In this document: one piece after another, positions 25,334 to 31,850 of the stretch | How positions within the stretch are numbered: the first letter of the stretch is position 1 | How the letters are laid out: each line of letters opens with the position of its first letter | DNA from: Bacteroidota bacterium | GTDB taxonomy: Bacteria; Bacteroidota; Bacteroidia; B-17B0; Aurantibacillaceae | Assembly: GCA_023251755.1 (NCBI GenBank) | Contig: JAHEYF010000042.1 | Location: 1 to 32,953, forward strand | Length of the DNA: 32,953 nucleotides | Direction of reading: 5' to 3' | Notes under the pieces: model-generated | Told to the model about the DNA's origin: nothing | Databases searched by the model: none | Seen by the model: the letters and a program-made list of their open reading frames with translations, nothing else | Program-made: the position numbers and the translations under genes

Positions 25334-26482
25334 ATGGATAAAACAGGGAATTTGGACAGGGTATATTTTAAAAACCTTGATGTGTTGCGGTTTTTATCAG
25401 CTTTTTTAGTGTTAATTCACCACCATTTTCAATATTACGAAGGGAAATTCGGATCGCCATCATTTATCCATTTCGAAAATAATGCGATTACACAATCAAG
25501 TGGCTGGCTGAAAAATTTTTTCGAGAACGGGATGATCGGCGTAGATATGTTTTTTTTAATTTCTGGTTTTTTAATTACTTACTTACTCTTTACTGAAAAA
25601 GAAAGAAATGGCACTATTAAGCTGGGCAATTTTTACCGCAGAAGGGCTTTACGCATATTGCCACTCTACTTTTTAACTTTAGCACTTGCCCCCCTGATTT
25701 GTAATTTGATGAACCATGCAGGACCTTCAAATTATAGTAGCAGCGTCTTTTTTTTCGGAAACTTTCACATGGCTTCGATTATGGACTGGGATTTATTTCC
25801 GGTTTCACATCTCTGGTCGATTTGTGTTGAAGAGCATTTTTATTTGATATGGCCCCTTGTGATCATACTCATTCCGAAACAATGGTTTCCCAGTATTTGC
25901 ATGGCGCTTATTTTCTTTTCATTGCTTTACAGGGCCTATATTTTTTCTTATTCTCCTAATTGGTATAGATTATACCTTGATACAGGCTGCCGGGTGGATA
26001 CCTTAATTATTGGCTCCTGGGCAGGGTATTCCAACTTGTATTTTCCTTCTCAACCCAGGGCCACAAAAACACTCAGGATAGTGCTGCTTTTCATTATACT
26101 GCTCCTGCTCATATCGGGGCTCTCATTTAAATGGGACACTGTGTTTGAAGTCATGTTTAAAAAATACATTTATATCTGCATAACAGGTTACTTAATGCAT
26201 ACTTTTCTGTTTCATGAGAAGCCACTGTTTACTATCGGACAAAAAAATATTCTGCACTATTTAGGAAAAATTTCGTACGGAATATATATGTTTGGGGCCC
26301 TTACCGGACCATTGTTTTTTAAAATGTACCCTTCATCCGGTAGATGGACGAATAACTATTTTGTTTCACTTATTTTGTATGCAATTTTTATAATCTTATT
26401 GTCCATTATCAGTTATGAGCTATTTGAAAAAACATACCTGAGGTTAAAATCAAAATTTGAAATCATAAAAACAAGACCCTGA
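25334..26482 (+). CDS. Acyltransferase family 3 membrane protein (OafA/YrhL type)
   Basis: This 382-aa protein has about ten hydrophobic segments. Family marks are LIHHHFQ at 27-33 with the catalytic-type His, MIGVDMFFLISGFLITYLL at 67-85, FYRRRALRILPLYFL near 100-114 and HLWSICVEEHFYLIWPL at 159-175. In the last motif the family's usual EEQ is EEH. Such enzymes transfer acetyl or other acyl groups from the cytoplasm to exported sugars. No extra SGNH domain is fused, so it differs from OafA of Salmonella. It is preceded by 173 non-coding bases and is probably transcribed alone. The target is unknown; surface glycan O-acetylation would fit the MBOAT cassette 9 kb away. Confidence 0.92.
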   Translation: MDKTGNLDRVYFKNLDVLRFLSAFLVLIHHHFQYYEGKFGSPSFIHFENNAITQSSGWLKNFFENGMIGVDMFFLISGFLITYLLFTEKERNGTIKLGNFYRRRALRILPLYFLTLALAPLICNLMNHAGPSNYSSSVFFFGNFHMASIMDWDLFPVSHLWSICVEEHFYLIWPLVIILIPKQWFPSICMALIFFSLLYRAYIFSYSPNWYRLYLDTGCRVDTLIIGSWAGYSNLYFPSQPRATKTLRIVLLFIILLLLISGLSFKWDTVFEVMFKKYIYICITGYLMHTFLFHEKPLFTIGQKNILHYLGKISYGIYMFGALTGPLFFKMYPSSGRWTNNYFVSLILYAIFIILLSIISYELFEKTYLRLKSKFEIIKTRP

Positions 26483-26581
26483 TATAAACAAAGACGGTCA
26501 TTTAGGTAAATCACTTAATTTGTTGAACCTGTTTGGTCTTATTTGTTTCGTTTTTGCTCAGGGTTTCAGTCTGCTGTTAAA

Positions 26582-26906
26582 GGTGATCCGCCAAACTTTG
26601 TTTGCAATTTTAAAAGCAGGTAATCTGAAATACGGTCGCCTTTAATTTTTTCCACTTCTTTTTCGGCGGCTGTATCGGCTTTGTTTTCCTGCACCTTCTC
26701 TTCTGCATCGGCCAGGGCAATTAGTTTAGAGATGCCCACTATTTTTGCTCATTGGCAGCAAAGAAAGAAGCCGGATCAGGAAAACGAATAGAAAAATCAG
26801 CCGTCACAGCAATGCCTTCCTTGGGAAAAAAGTTTCCCGCTGCCCCCAGCAATAGCAAGGAAACAAGTAAAAACAACAAAACATGAAAGGGCTTCATTTC
26901 CTTCAT
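26582..26906 (-). pseudogene. Decayed fragment of the SGNH1 gene (duplicate of the 5' part of 14430-15902)
   Basis: From the start codon at 26906 the minus strand repeats the first codons of SGNH1 (MKEMKPFHVLLFLLVS) almost exactly. After about 50 codons there is a TAG stop and a 1-base deletion where SGNH1 reads EQKKVD. Further on, a 147-base segment of SGNH1 (between CTTCAATTT at 15488 and CTTCAATTT at 15635) is missing; it would include the GDS block. Similarity ends near SGNH1 codon 157, and the rest of the gene is absent. It cannot give a functional enzyme. It marks the left edge of a segmental duplication. Confidence 0.9.
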
Positions 26907-27170
26907 AACAGATAAATAGTAATAAGAAGAAGGAAGCGATGAAAGAGGTGAGAGGCCATGGACTTTTTCACAATGGATTCTTAATAGCTTTGTAATTCAA
27001 AACCGGGCTATTCAAATCAAGGCATTTTTTTTAAATTAGCATCTGTTATACCCTAAGCCATTCAACCGAAAATACCCATTCATGTCTTCATCCAAAGAAT
27101 TATTCAAACTCATTAAATCCCTTTCAAAGACCGAAAAGGCTTATTTTAAAAAACAATCTTCATTTGGATC
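26582..27170. repeat. Segmental duplication, copy 2
   Basis: This contains the SGNH1 remnant, the promoter region and the first ~30 codons of the second 507-aa family gene, all in the same orientation as copy 1 (15432-16170). The stretch 27011-27081 differs from 16011-16081 at two bases. The preceding 100 bases (26483-26581) after the acyltransferase gene have no match and no visible feature. Confidence 0.9.
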
Positions 27171-28599
27171 AGTAAAAGGTGATAAAGGCTATATGAAGTT
27201 GTTTGATGTCCTGTCGAATATGAAGGAGTTTGACGATGAGCTGATAACCAGGAAAGTTAAAAAATTGCCCTTTGCCGGTTATTTATCTACAGCTAAGAAT
27301 CAATTGTTCCATGCGATTTTAAAAACATTAAGGGGGTATTATGTTGCCGGTTCCATCGACCTTCAGTTGCAGGAAATACTGCAGGAAGCTGAGTTGTTGT
27401 TCAATAAATCCCTGTTTGAATCCTGTTTGAAAATCACTGAAAAAGGGAAAAAAATTTCCAGGGAGAATGAGTGCTTTGTGTTTTACCTGCATTTCCTTCA
27501 ATGGGAACAAAAAATTCTTGATCACATTGCCCCTCATAATAAATTGAATGTTGACCTGTTGAAAAAGAGCCTGAACGAAAACGATGAAGGGATAAATTTG
27601 TACATTAATTTTATTGAAAACAAGAAGGAAAAATTTGAGATGCTGTTTGAAACAATCCCTTACCTTGAAACAATAAATGAAGAAAACAAAGAGAAAATAA
27701 ACAACTACATCGCCAAAGACGTTGGGCAGGAACCTTCTTTCAGGTCTAAAATTATGAGACAGATGACCAAAAGGCATTTGTATGAAAAATTAAATGAGCC
27801 TGAAAAAGCCCATGAAGCGTTGATTAGCCTGGCTGCTGTGTATGAAAAGGCAGCTTTGGTGCAAAATGATTTTCTGATTTCTTATTTTCATTGCCTCGAA
27901 TTCCTGGCTATTAAGTCGATGGGATACCGTGATTTTTCAAAGGCTACAGCGTATATTCAGCAAGCAGGTGCTATTGCAGAAAATTTTAATGACAGCCTGA
28001 AGTTTATTAAAACAAAACTTAAAGGATTGATTGATCTTTTAACTATTTTTAAATGGATCGTTAGCGGAAGTGTAGATGAAAACAGGCAAAATATTAAAAA
28101 TATAGAATCACAAATCCGTCATTTAAGAGAAAGTTACAATCCACTTTGGATCAACCTTGTTTCTGCAATTGCATATGCGTACTTTACTATTGGTGATTTT
28201 AAAAAAAGTCGGAGACTTTTTTACGATTTGTTGAATGAAGCCGAAGGAAAAATGCTGAAATCCCATGTGCTGATATTGAAAATTATGCTGATTGTAAGTA
28301 GTTATGAACTCAGGGATTATGATTTAATGGAACATACAATAAGTACATTGAACCGGCAACTCAATAAAAAGGAAGGAGATTTTTTAGTTGAAAAACAACT
28401 GCTTGTTTTTTTTAAGGGTTTATTGGAAATCACTGATCTTAATAAGAAAACAGCGTGTTTTAAAAAATTCCGGCAATCAGAACCAATGACGCGTTTAATT
28501 TTTGAACCCCGGGTATTTAATTACCATGTGTGGTTAGACAGCAAAATTAAAAACACAAACATGAACGATGTTTTTAAAGGGAGGCCGCTCAGGGGCTAA
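27082..28599 (+). CDS. Uncharacterised helical-repeat protein, 505 aa, member 2 of the duplicated family
   Basis: This is a paralogue of the protein at 16082-17605 along its whole length, with the same opening (MSSSKELFKLIKSLSKTEKAYFKK), the same GYLSTAKNQLFHAILKTLRG and SIDLQLQEILQE blocks and a WEQ motif. The first 29 codons are nearly identical in DNA. Beyond that the proteins differ at roughly half the positions by eye, most of all around residues 150-230. No signal peptide or membrane segment is present; the sequence is helical and TPR-like (NEPEKAHEALISLAAVYEK near 238-256). The function is unknown. The next gene downstream is on the opposite strand. Confidence 0.85.
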   Translation: MSSSKELFKLIKSLSKTEKAYFKKQSSFGSVKGDKGYMKLFDVLSNMKEFDDELITRKVKKLPFAGYLSTAKNQLFHAILKTLRGYYVAGSIDLQLQEILQEAELLFNKSLFESCLKITEKGKKISRENECFVFYLHFLQWEQKILDHIAPHNKLNVDLLKKSLNENDEGINLYINFIENKKEKFEMLFETIPYLETINEENKEKINNYIAKDVGQEPSFRSKIMRQMTKRHLYEKLNEPEKAHEALISLAAVYEKAALVQNDFLISYFHCLEFLAIKSMGYRDFSKATAYIQQAGAIAENFNDSLKFIKTKLKGLIDLLTIFKWIVSGSVDENRQNIKNIESQIRHLRESYNPLWINLVSAIAYAYFTIGDFKKSRRLFYDLLNEAEGKMLKSHVLILKIMLIVSSYELRDYDLMEHTISTLNRQLNKKEGDFLVEKQLLVFFKGLLEITDLNKKTACFKKFRQSEPMTRLIFEPRVFNYHVWLDSKIKNTNMNDVFKGRPLRG

Positions 28600-28837
28600 A
28601 CAATTATACGATATATACCCAATACCCCGATCCTGAATAATAGAATTAAAACAATGTGTTTGAAAATTTGTTTCATTCCGGCTGAACACCCTTATTCCAA
28701 TACTGTTTTCAGATAAAAGCCCCCTTATTGAGTTTTAAAATTCAATGAATTAATTGTTTCAGTATACATGCTGATGGGGTAATTTTGTATGGAATCAAAG
28801 GAGTAGACTATAAGGTCTTTAAAGATTAAAAAAAAAT

Positions 28838-28914
28838 GCCGGTTGCAGTATGAATCAGGTGTAAATAAGTCTGATGGGGGATTGGACTTATTTTCTGATT
28901 GATATGCAGCCGGC
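28838..28914 (-). terminator. Strong intrinsic terminator of the CxxCH T9SS gene, possibly bidirectional
   Basis: GCCGGTTGCAGTATGAATCA at 28838-28857 pairs with CTGATTGATATGCAGCCGGC at 28895-28914 with few mismatches. An inner stem AATAAGTC (28864-28871) pairs exactly with GACTTATT (28885-28892). On the minus strand the hairpin is followed by ATTTTTTTTT, a classical T-tract, 15 bases past the stop at 28929. On the plus strand CTTTGTTT follows, so weaker action for the 505-aa gene is possible. The rest of the gap 28600-28837 has no feature I can support. Confidence 0.85.
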
Positions 28915-28928
28915 TTTGTTTACTGATA

Positions 28929-29828
28929 TTAATTCAATACCAATTTTTGTACAATAGCATTAGTCCCCTGTTCCACCTTTAAAAAGTACATGCCTGCATT
29001 TAAAGTGGGTTCTCTGTGAAAAGAATAAGTGGTGTTGCCGCTTACCTGATGCCCCGAAAAAAATCCTTGCACCCTGTTTCCGTTTAGGTCATACAGATTC
29101 ATATTTACATCAGCTGCCTGTGAAAGCTGAAGGTCAAATTGTAGACGGTCTGTTACCGGATTGGTAAGCAGCAAGAGGTTCATCTTTTTTGTTTCGATGT
29201 TTTTTAGTCCTGTACTCAGGTTTTCGGGTATTGTTAAGGCTGATAAAAAGGTGGAATCCCCGGCAATGGTCCCATCGTGGTTGGCGGCTAAAAAAGCACC
29301 GTAGAGTGTTACAGCACCAGTTCCCGCGGCAGGGGACTCCCAGGTAAAGGTCCATGTTTTTGAATCATTCCCGGTAGTACCAGCCGAAGTATGGGTAATG
29401 TATTTATCACTTAAAATTAGTTTTGTTTCATTCGACGTATTTACAAGTTTGCCCAGCAGGTTGCCGCTTACATCCTGGGGCGACAATTCAAATCCAAAAC
29501 AATTGTGGCCCGAACGGTTAATTGTTGCGGTAATGGTGTAAAACGTTTCGGGGGTATAACCATTAGCCGGTATGTTGGAGCTGATAACACTGTCCATTGC
29601 AATTGCCTGCGAGCCGCTATGACAGGCTGTGCAGGTTGATCCGTCGCCGGGTGAGCCGGTGCGGGGCGAAGCAGCTCCTCCGCTTAATTCGGTGTTCGAC
29701 ATAAAAAGCAAAGTGAAAAATAACAGGGACAAAGTTGTAATAACTTTTTTAAAGGCTCTCCTTTTTAAGGCTGGTTTCTGGTTTTGTTTGTTTTCCTGCT
29801 GAGTGGTTTCCTGGTTTTGTGGTTTCAT
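28929..29828 (-). CDS. Secreted protein with choice-of-anchor V-like domain (CxxCH) and T9SS type A sorting domain
   Basis: This is a 299-aa protein. An unusually long, Gln/Lys-rich N-terminus precedes the hydrophobic segment (about 29-44), so the true start could be internal, but no later ATG lies before the segment. Right after it comes GSPGDGSTCTACHSGSQ with C66, C69 and H70, the conserved start of choice-of-anchor V proteins. A beta-rich domain follows (about 75-215). Residues 220-299 form a type A T9SS tail (LTNPVTDRLQFDL, MNLYDLNGNRV, GMYFLKVEQG). It should be exported by Sec and T9SS. A single CxxCH could bind heme c or be structural; the sequence does not decide. A strong terminator follows the gene. 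Confidence 0.88.
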   Translation of the reverse strand: MKPQNQETTQQENKQNQKPALKRRAFKKVITTLSLLFFTLLFMSNTELSGGAASPRTGSPGDGSTCTACHSGSQAIAMDSVISSNIPANGYTPETFYTITATINRSGHNCFGFELSPQDVSGNLLGKLVNTSNETKLILSDKYITHTSAGTTGNDSKTWTFTWESPAAGTGAVTLYGAFLAANHDGTIAGDSTFLSALTIPENLSTGLKNIETKKMNLLLLTNPVTDRLQFDLQLSQAADVNMNLYDLNGNRVQGFFSGHQVSGNTTYSFHREPTLNAGMYFLKVEQGTNAIVQKLVLN

Positions 29829-30156
29829 TTTTTGGTTGTTGTTGAATAGTTTGGGTATATTTATTTTCCCGCAAAAATGCTTTTAAATGAAAGAAAAAGG
29901 CACAGGAAAAAACCTGTTTGCACGAGGTGTAATCCCCCGAATTTTTTCAGTGTTGATCTTTTATTTATTCTTTCGTGTAAACTAAATTTACTATTCAGAG
30001 CAAAGGTTTGTAATGCTTAGGTAAGCCCTTTAAACAGTATACGGGTGTTATTTTGCTCGGCTTAACTATGCAACCCAACGATTATTGAAAAATAATCATC
30101 AGCTTTTGATTAAATTTAAGAAGTGAATTACATTTGTTTATTGTAATCCGTCCTGT
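29829..30156. other. Divergent intergenic region between the CxxCH T9SS gene and the SiaB-like gene
   Basis: No ORF of coding character was found in these 328 bases. It must hold promoters for both directions; the rightward one is at 30106-30136. A short stem ACAGG-AAAAAA-CCTGT lies near 29900-29915. No clear -7 box was found for the leftward gene. Confidence 0.5.
30106..30136 (+). promoter_or_regulatory. Bacteroidota-type promoter of the SiaB/SiaC-like operon
   Basis: TTG at 30106-30108 (in a TTTTG context) and TACATTTG at 30129-30136 match the -33 (TTTG) and -7 (TAnnTTTG) boxes with a 20-base spacer. The -7 box ends 20 bases before the start ATG at 30157, giving a short leader. This is the best two-box match in the window. 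Confidence 0.65.
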
Positions 30157-31236
30157 ATGGAGAACCTGATTTCCTTTTCAAAACAATTTGTTAACGACCA
30201 CATGGTGCTTTGGTACCGGGGCGTATTTGACGACAATTGCACCTCCCTGCTCATCGATATTGCAAACAACGACCTTGAAAAGATAGAGATGAAAAAGGCC
30301 AGTGGCAAGGTTGCATACCTGTTAGCGGAGTGTTTTCAAAACGTAATACGGCACGGGGCTGCTCAAAAAAATAAAAAAGAGATTGATGGTTTTTTTGGAT
30401 TAAGGAACAGTAATTTTTACCTGAACATTTATTCCTCAAACAGTATAGATCAGCATAAACTTGAAGAGCTTGAATCGAATCTTACAAAAATTAACAGCCT
30501 GAGTAAAGAAGAGTTGAGGGAATATTACATTAAAGTATTGTCCAACGGGCAATTTAACGAAAAGGGCGGGGCGGGGCTTGGTTTTATTGAAATGGCCAGG
30601 AAGTCGCAACACCCCTTGCAATTCTCCAATTTTTCGCAAAACAAGCAGCCTTACTTTTGTTTGCAAATCGACTACGACAACGCGATGTCGAAAACAATTG
30701 GTATTGGTGCTGAAAAAACACCAATAGAAAACAATATTGAGGTTCAACAGACCCTGTGCAGGGAAAATATACTGATGTATTACAAAGGGGATTTCAGCCA
30801 GGACGGCATCTTGCCCATCTTAACCATTTTAAATGAGAACTCAAAAAAATTAGATGACGAGAGGGCCATAAAGCTCTACCACATCAGTGTTGAGTTCCTG
30901 CAGAATATAACGCACCACGGAAAATCAATTAATGAAATAAAGCAGGGGACTTTTATAGTGGAAGAAAAAGAAGGCTGTTTTCAATTAACCACGCTCAACT
31001 TTATTGAACACGATCAAATGGTGTTTTTAAAACAACACCTCGAAATGATTAATTTACAGGATAAAAATTCGCTTAAAAATTGGTACCTTAATGCCTTAAA
31101 AGAAAGTGTAAAGAATGGAAAGAACAATTCGGGTATTGGATTGATTGATGTGGGAAGAATAGTGGAGGGGCATTTAAGCTTTGATTTTTTACCCATGAAT
31201 GATTCCATCCTTTTTAGGATTTCAGCAAAAATATAA
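30157..31236 (+). CDS. Tandem SiaB-like protein kinase (two DUF6272 domains)
   Basis: This 359-aa cytoplasmic protein is made of two homologous halves, about 1-175 and 193-359. Each has a GHKL-type N-box and G-box: AECFQNVIRHG at 57-67 with KGGAGLGFIEMARKS at 136-150, and VEFLQNITHHG at 245-255 with NNSGIGLIDVGR at 323-334. The openings also match (MVLWYRGVFDD and ILMYYKGDFSQ). In Pseudomonas, SiaB is a single such domain that phosphorylates SiaC (DUF1987), which controls the diguanylate cyclase SiaD. The next gene, 3 nt downstream, is a DUF1987 protein, so the kinase-substrate pair is preserved. Two domains in one chain are unusual to my knowledge. Neither a SiaA-type phosphatase nor a GGDEF protein is in the window. 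Confidence 0.88.
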   Translation: MENLISFSKQFVNDHMVLWYRGVFDDNCTSLLIDIANNDLEKIEMKKASGKVAYLLAECFQNVIRHGAAQKNKKEIDGFFGLRNSNFYLNIYSSNSIDQHKLEELESNLTKINSLSKEELREYYIKVLSNGQFNEKGGAGLGFIEMARKSQHPLQFSNFSQNKQPYFCLQIDYDNAMSKTIGIGAEKTPIENNIEVQQTLCRENILMYYKGDFSQDGILPILTILNENSKKLDDERAIKLYHISVEFLQNITHHGKSINEIKQGTFIVEEKEGCFQLTTLNFIEHDQMVFLKQHLEMINLQDKNSLKNWYLNALKESVKNGKNNSGIGLIDVGRIVEGHLSFDFLPMNDSILFRISAKI

Positions 31237-31239
31237 TGT

Positions 31240-31614
31240 ATGGATCAGTTGATTTTAAATGCAGGCAAAGACACTCCCCGGGTTCATTTTAATCACAAAG
31301 AGGGTATTCTGGAGCTATCGGGGCAATCGCTCAGCGAAGACGCCTCCCTGTTTTACGCCCCTCTGCTAAACTGGCTGCAGGCCTATGTAAGTTCTAATCC
31401 TGCGGTAACAAAACTGATCTTTAATTTAAGTTACTTTAATTCTTCTTCGGCCAAACAGCTTTTAAAAATCCTGTATGAATTGGAAACAATCCAGAAAAAC
31501 GGAAATACGATTGAAGTACTTTGGAAATTTCCCAAAGGGAACTCCTTATTAGAAGAGAGAGGAAATGAGCTGGAGTTTTTGGTGGACCTGCCTTTTAAGT
31601 ATGAGGCGCATTAA
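31240..31614 (+). CDS. SiaC-like regulatory phosphoprotein (DUF1987)
   Basis: This 124-aa protein covers the whole DUF1987 domain: DTPRVHFNHKEGILELSGQS at 11-30, SLFYAPLLNWLQAYV at 36-50, LSYFNSSSAKQLLKILYEL at 63-81 and DLPFKYE near the end. In characterised SiaC the motif is N-T-S-S and the Thr is phosphorylated by SiaB, switching partner binding. Here the same place reads N67-S68-S69-S70, so the acceptor Thr is replaced by Ser. It starts 3 nt after the SiaB-like gene and is surely co-transcribed. It presumably binds an effector in its unphosphorylated form; the effector is not encoded nearby. Confidence 0.9.
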   Translation: MDQLILNAGKDTPRVHFNHKEGILELSGQSLSEDASLFYAPLLNWLQAYVSSNPAVTKLIFNLSYFNSSSAKQLLKILYELETIQKNGNTIEVLWKFPKGNSLLEERGNELEFLVDLPFKYEAH

Positions 31615-31850
31615 ATTAAACAAACTAAAGCCAATCGTAATATATCGTCGCTCTGCACCATAACATTCCTCACCCCCTGTCCTCAAAGATTTTTAAGCCA
31701 CATCCTGGCGAATAGTGGTAGTTAACTAAAATAGACATAAAAACGGGTGCTTTATTTTTTGTTAAAAGCTTCAATTCATTCATTTTTTTGTTATACATTC
31801 CGCAGAAGTAGTAAGGGGACTCCCCGTTTTATTTAAAACCCTCAACCACC

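Noticed and set aside
26483..27081. Transposon insertion as the source of the repeated block
   Set aside because: No transposase, terminal inverted repeats or target-site duplications are seen; the homologous block is a gene 5' end plus promoter.
27328..27777. 149-codon open frame on the minus strand inside the 505-aa gene
   Set aside because: It lies wholly antisense to a gene with a clear paralogue, has no domain words, and its composition (Phe/Leu rich, a mirror of Lys/Glu codons) is that of a shadow frame.
29615..29640. CxxCH taken as proof of a cytochrome c
   Set aside because: A single CxxCH directly behind the signal segment is the hallmark of the choice-of-anchor V group; heme binding has no further support such as a distal ligand or cytochrome fold words.
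30157..31236. Sensor histidine kinase
   Set aside because: GHKL-like boxes are present, but there is no HisKA phospho-acceptor helix, sensor or membrane part, and the next gene is DUF1987 rather than a response regulator.
31815..31825. GGGGACTCCCC palindrome as an operator or terminator
   Set aside because: It is short, with a 1-base centre, occurs once, and has no supporting context beyond lying in a leader.
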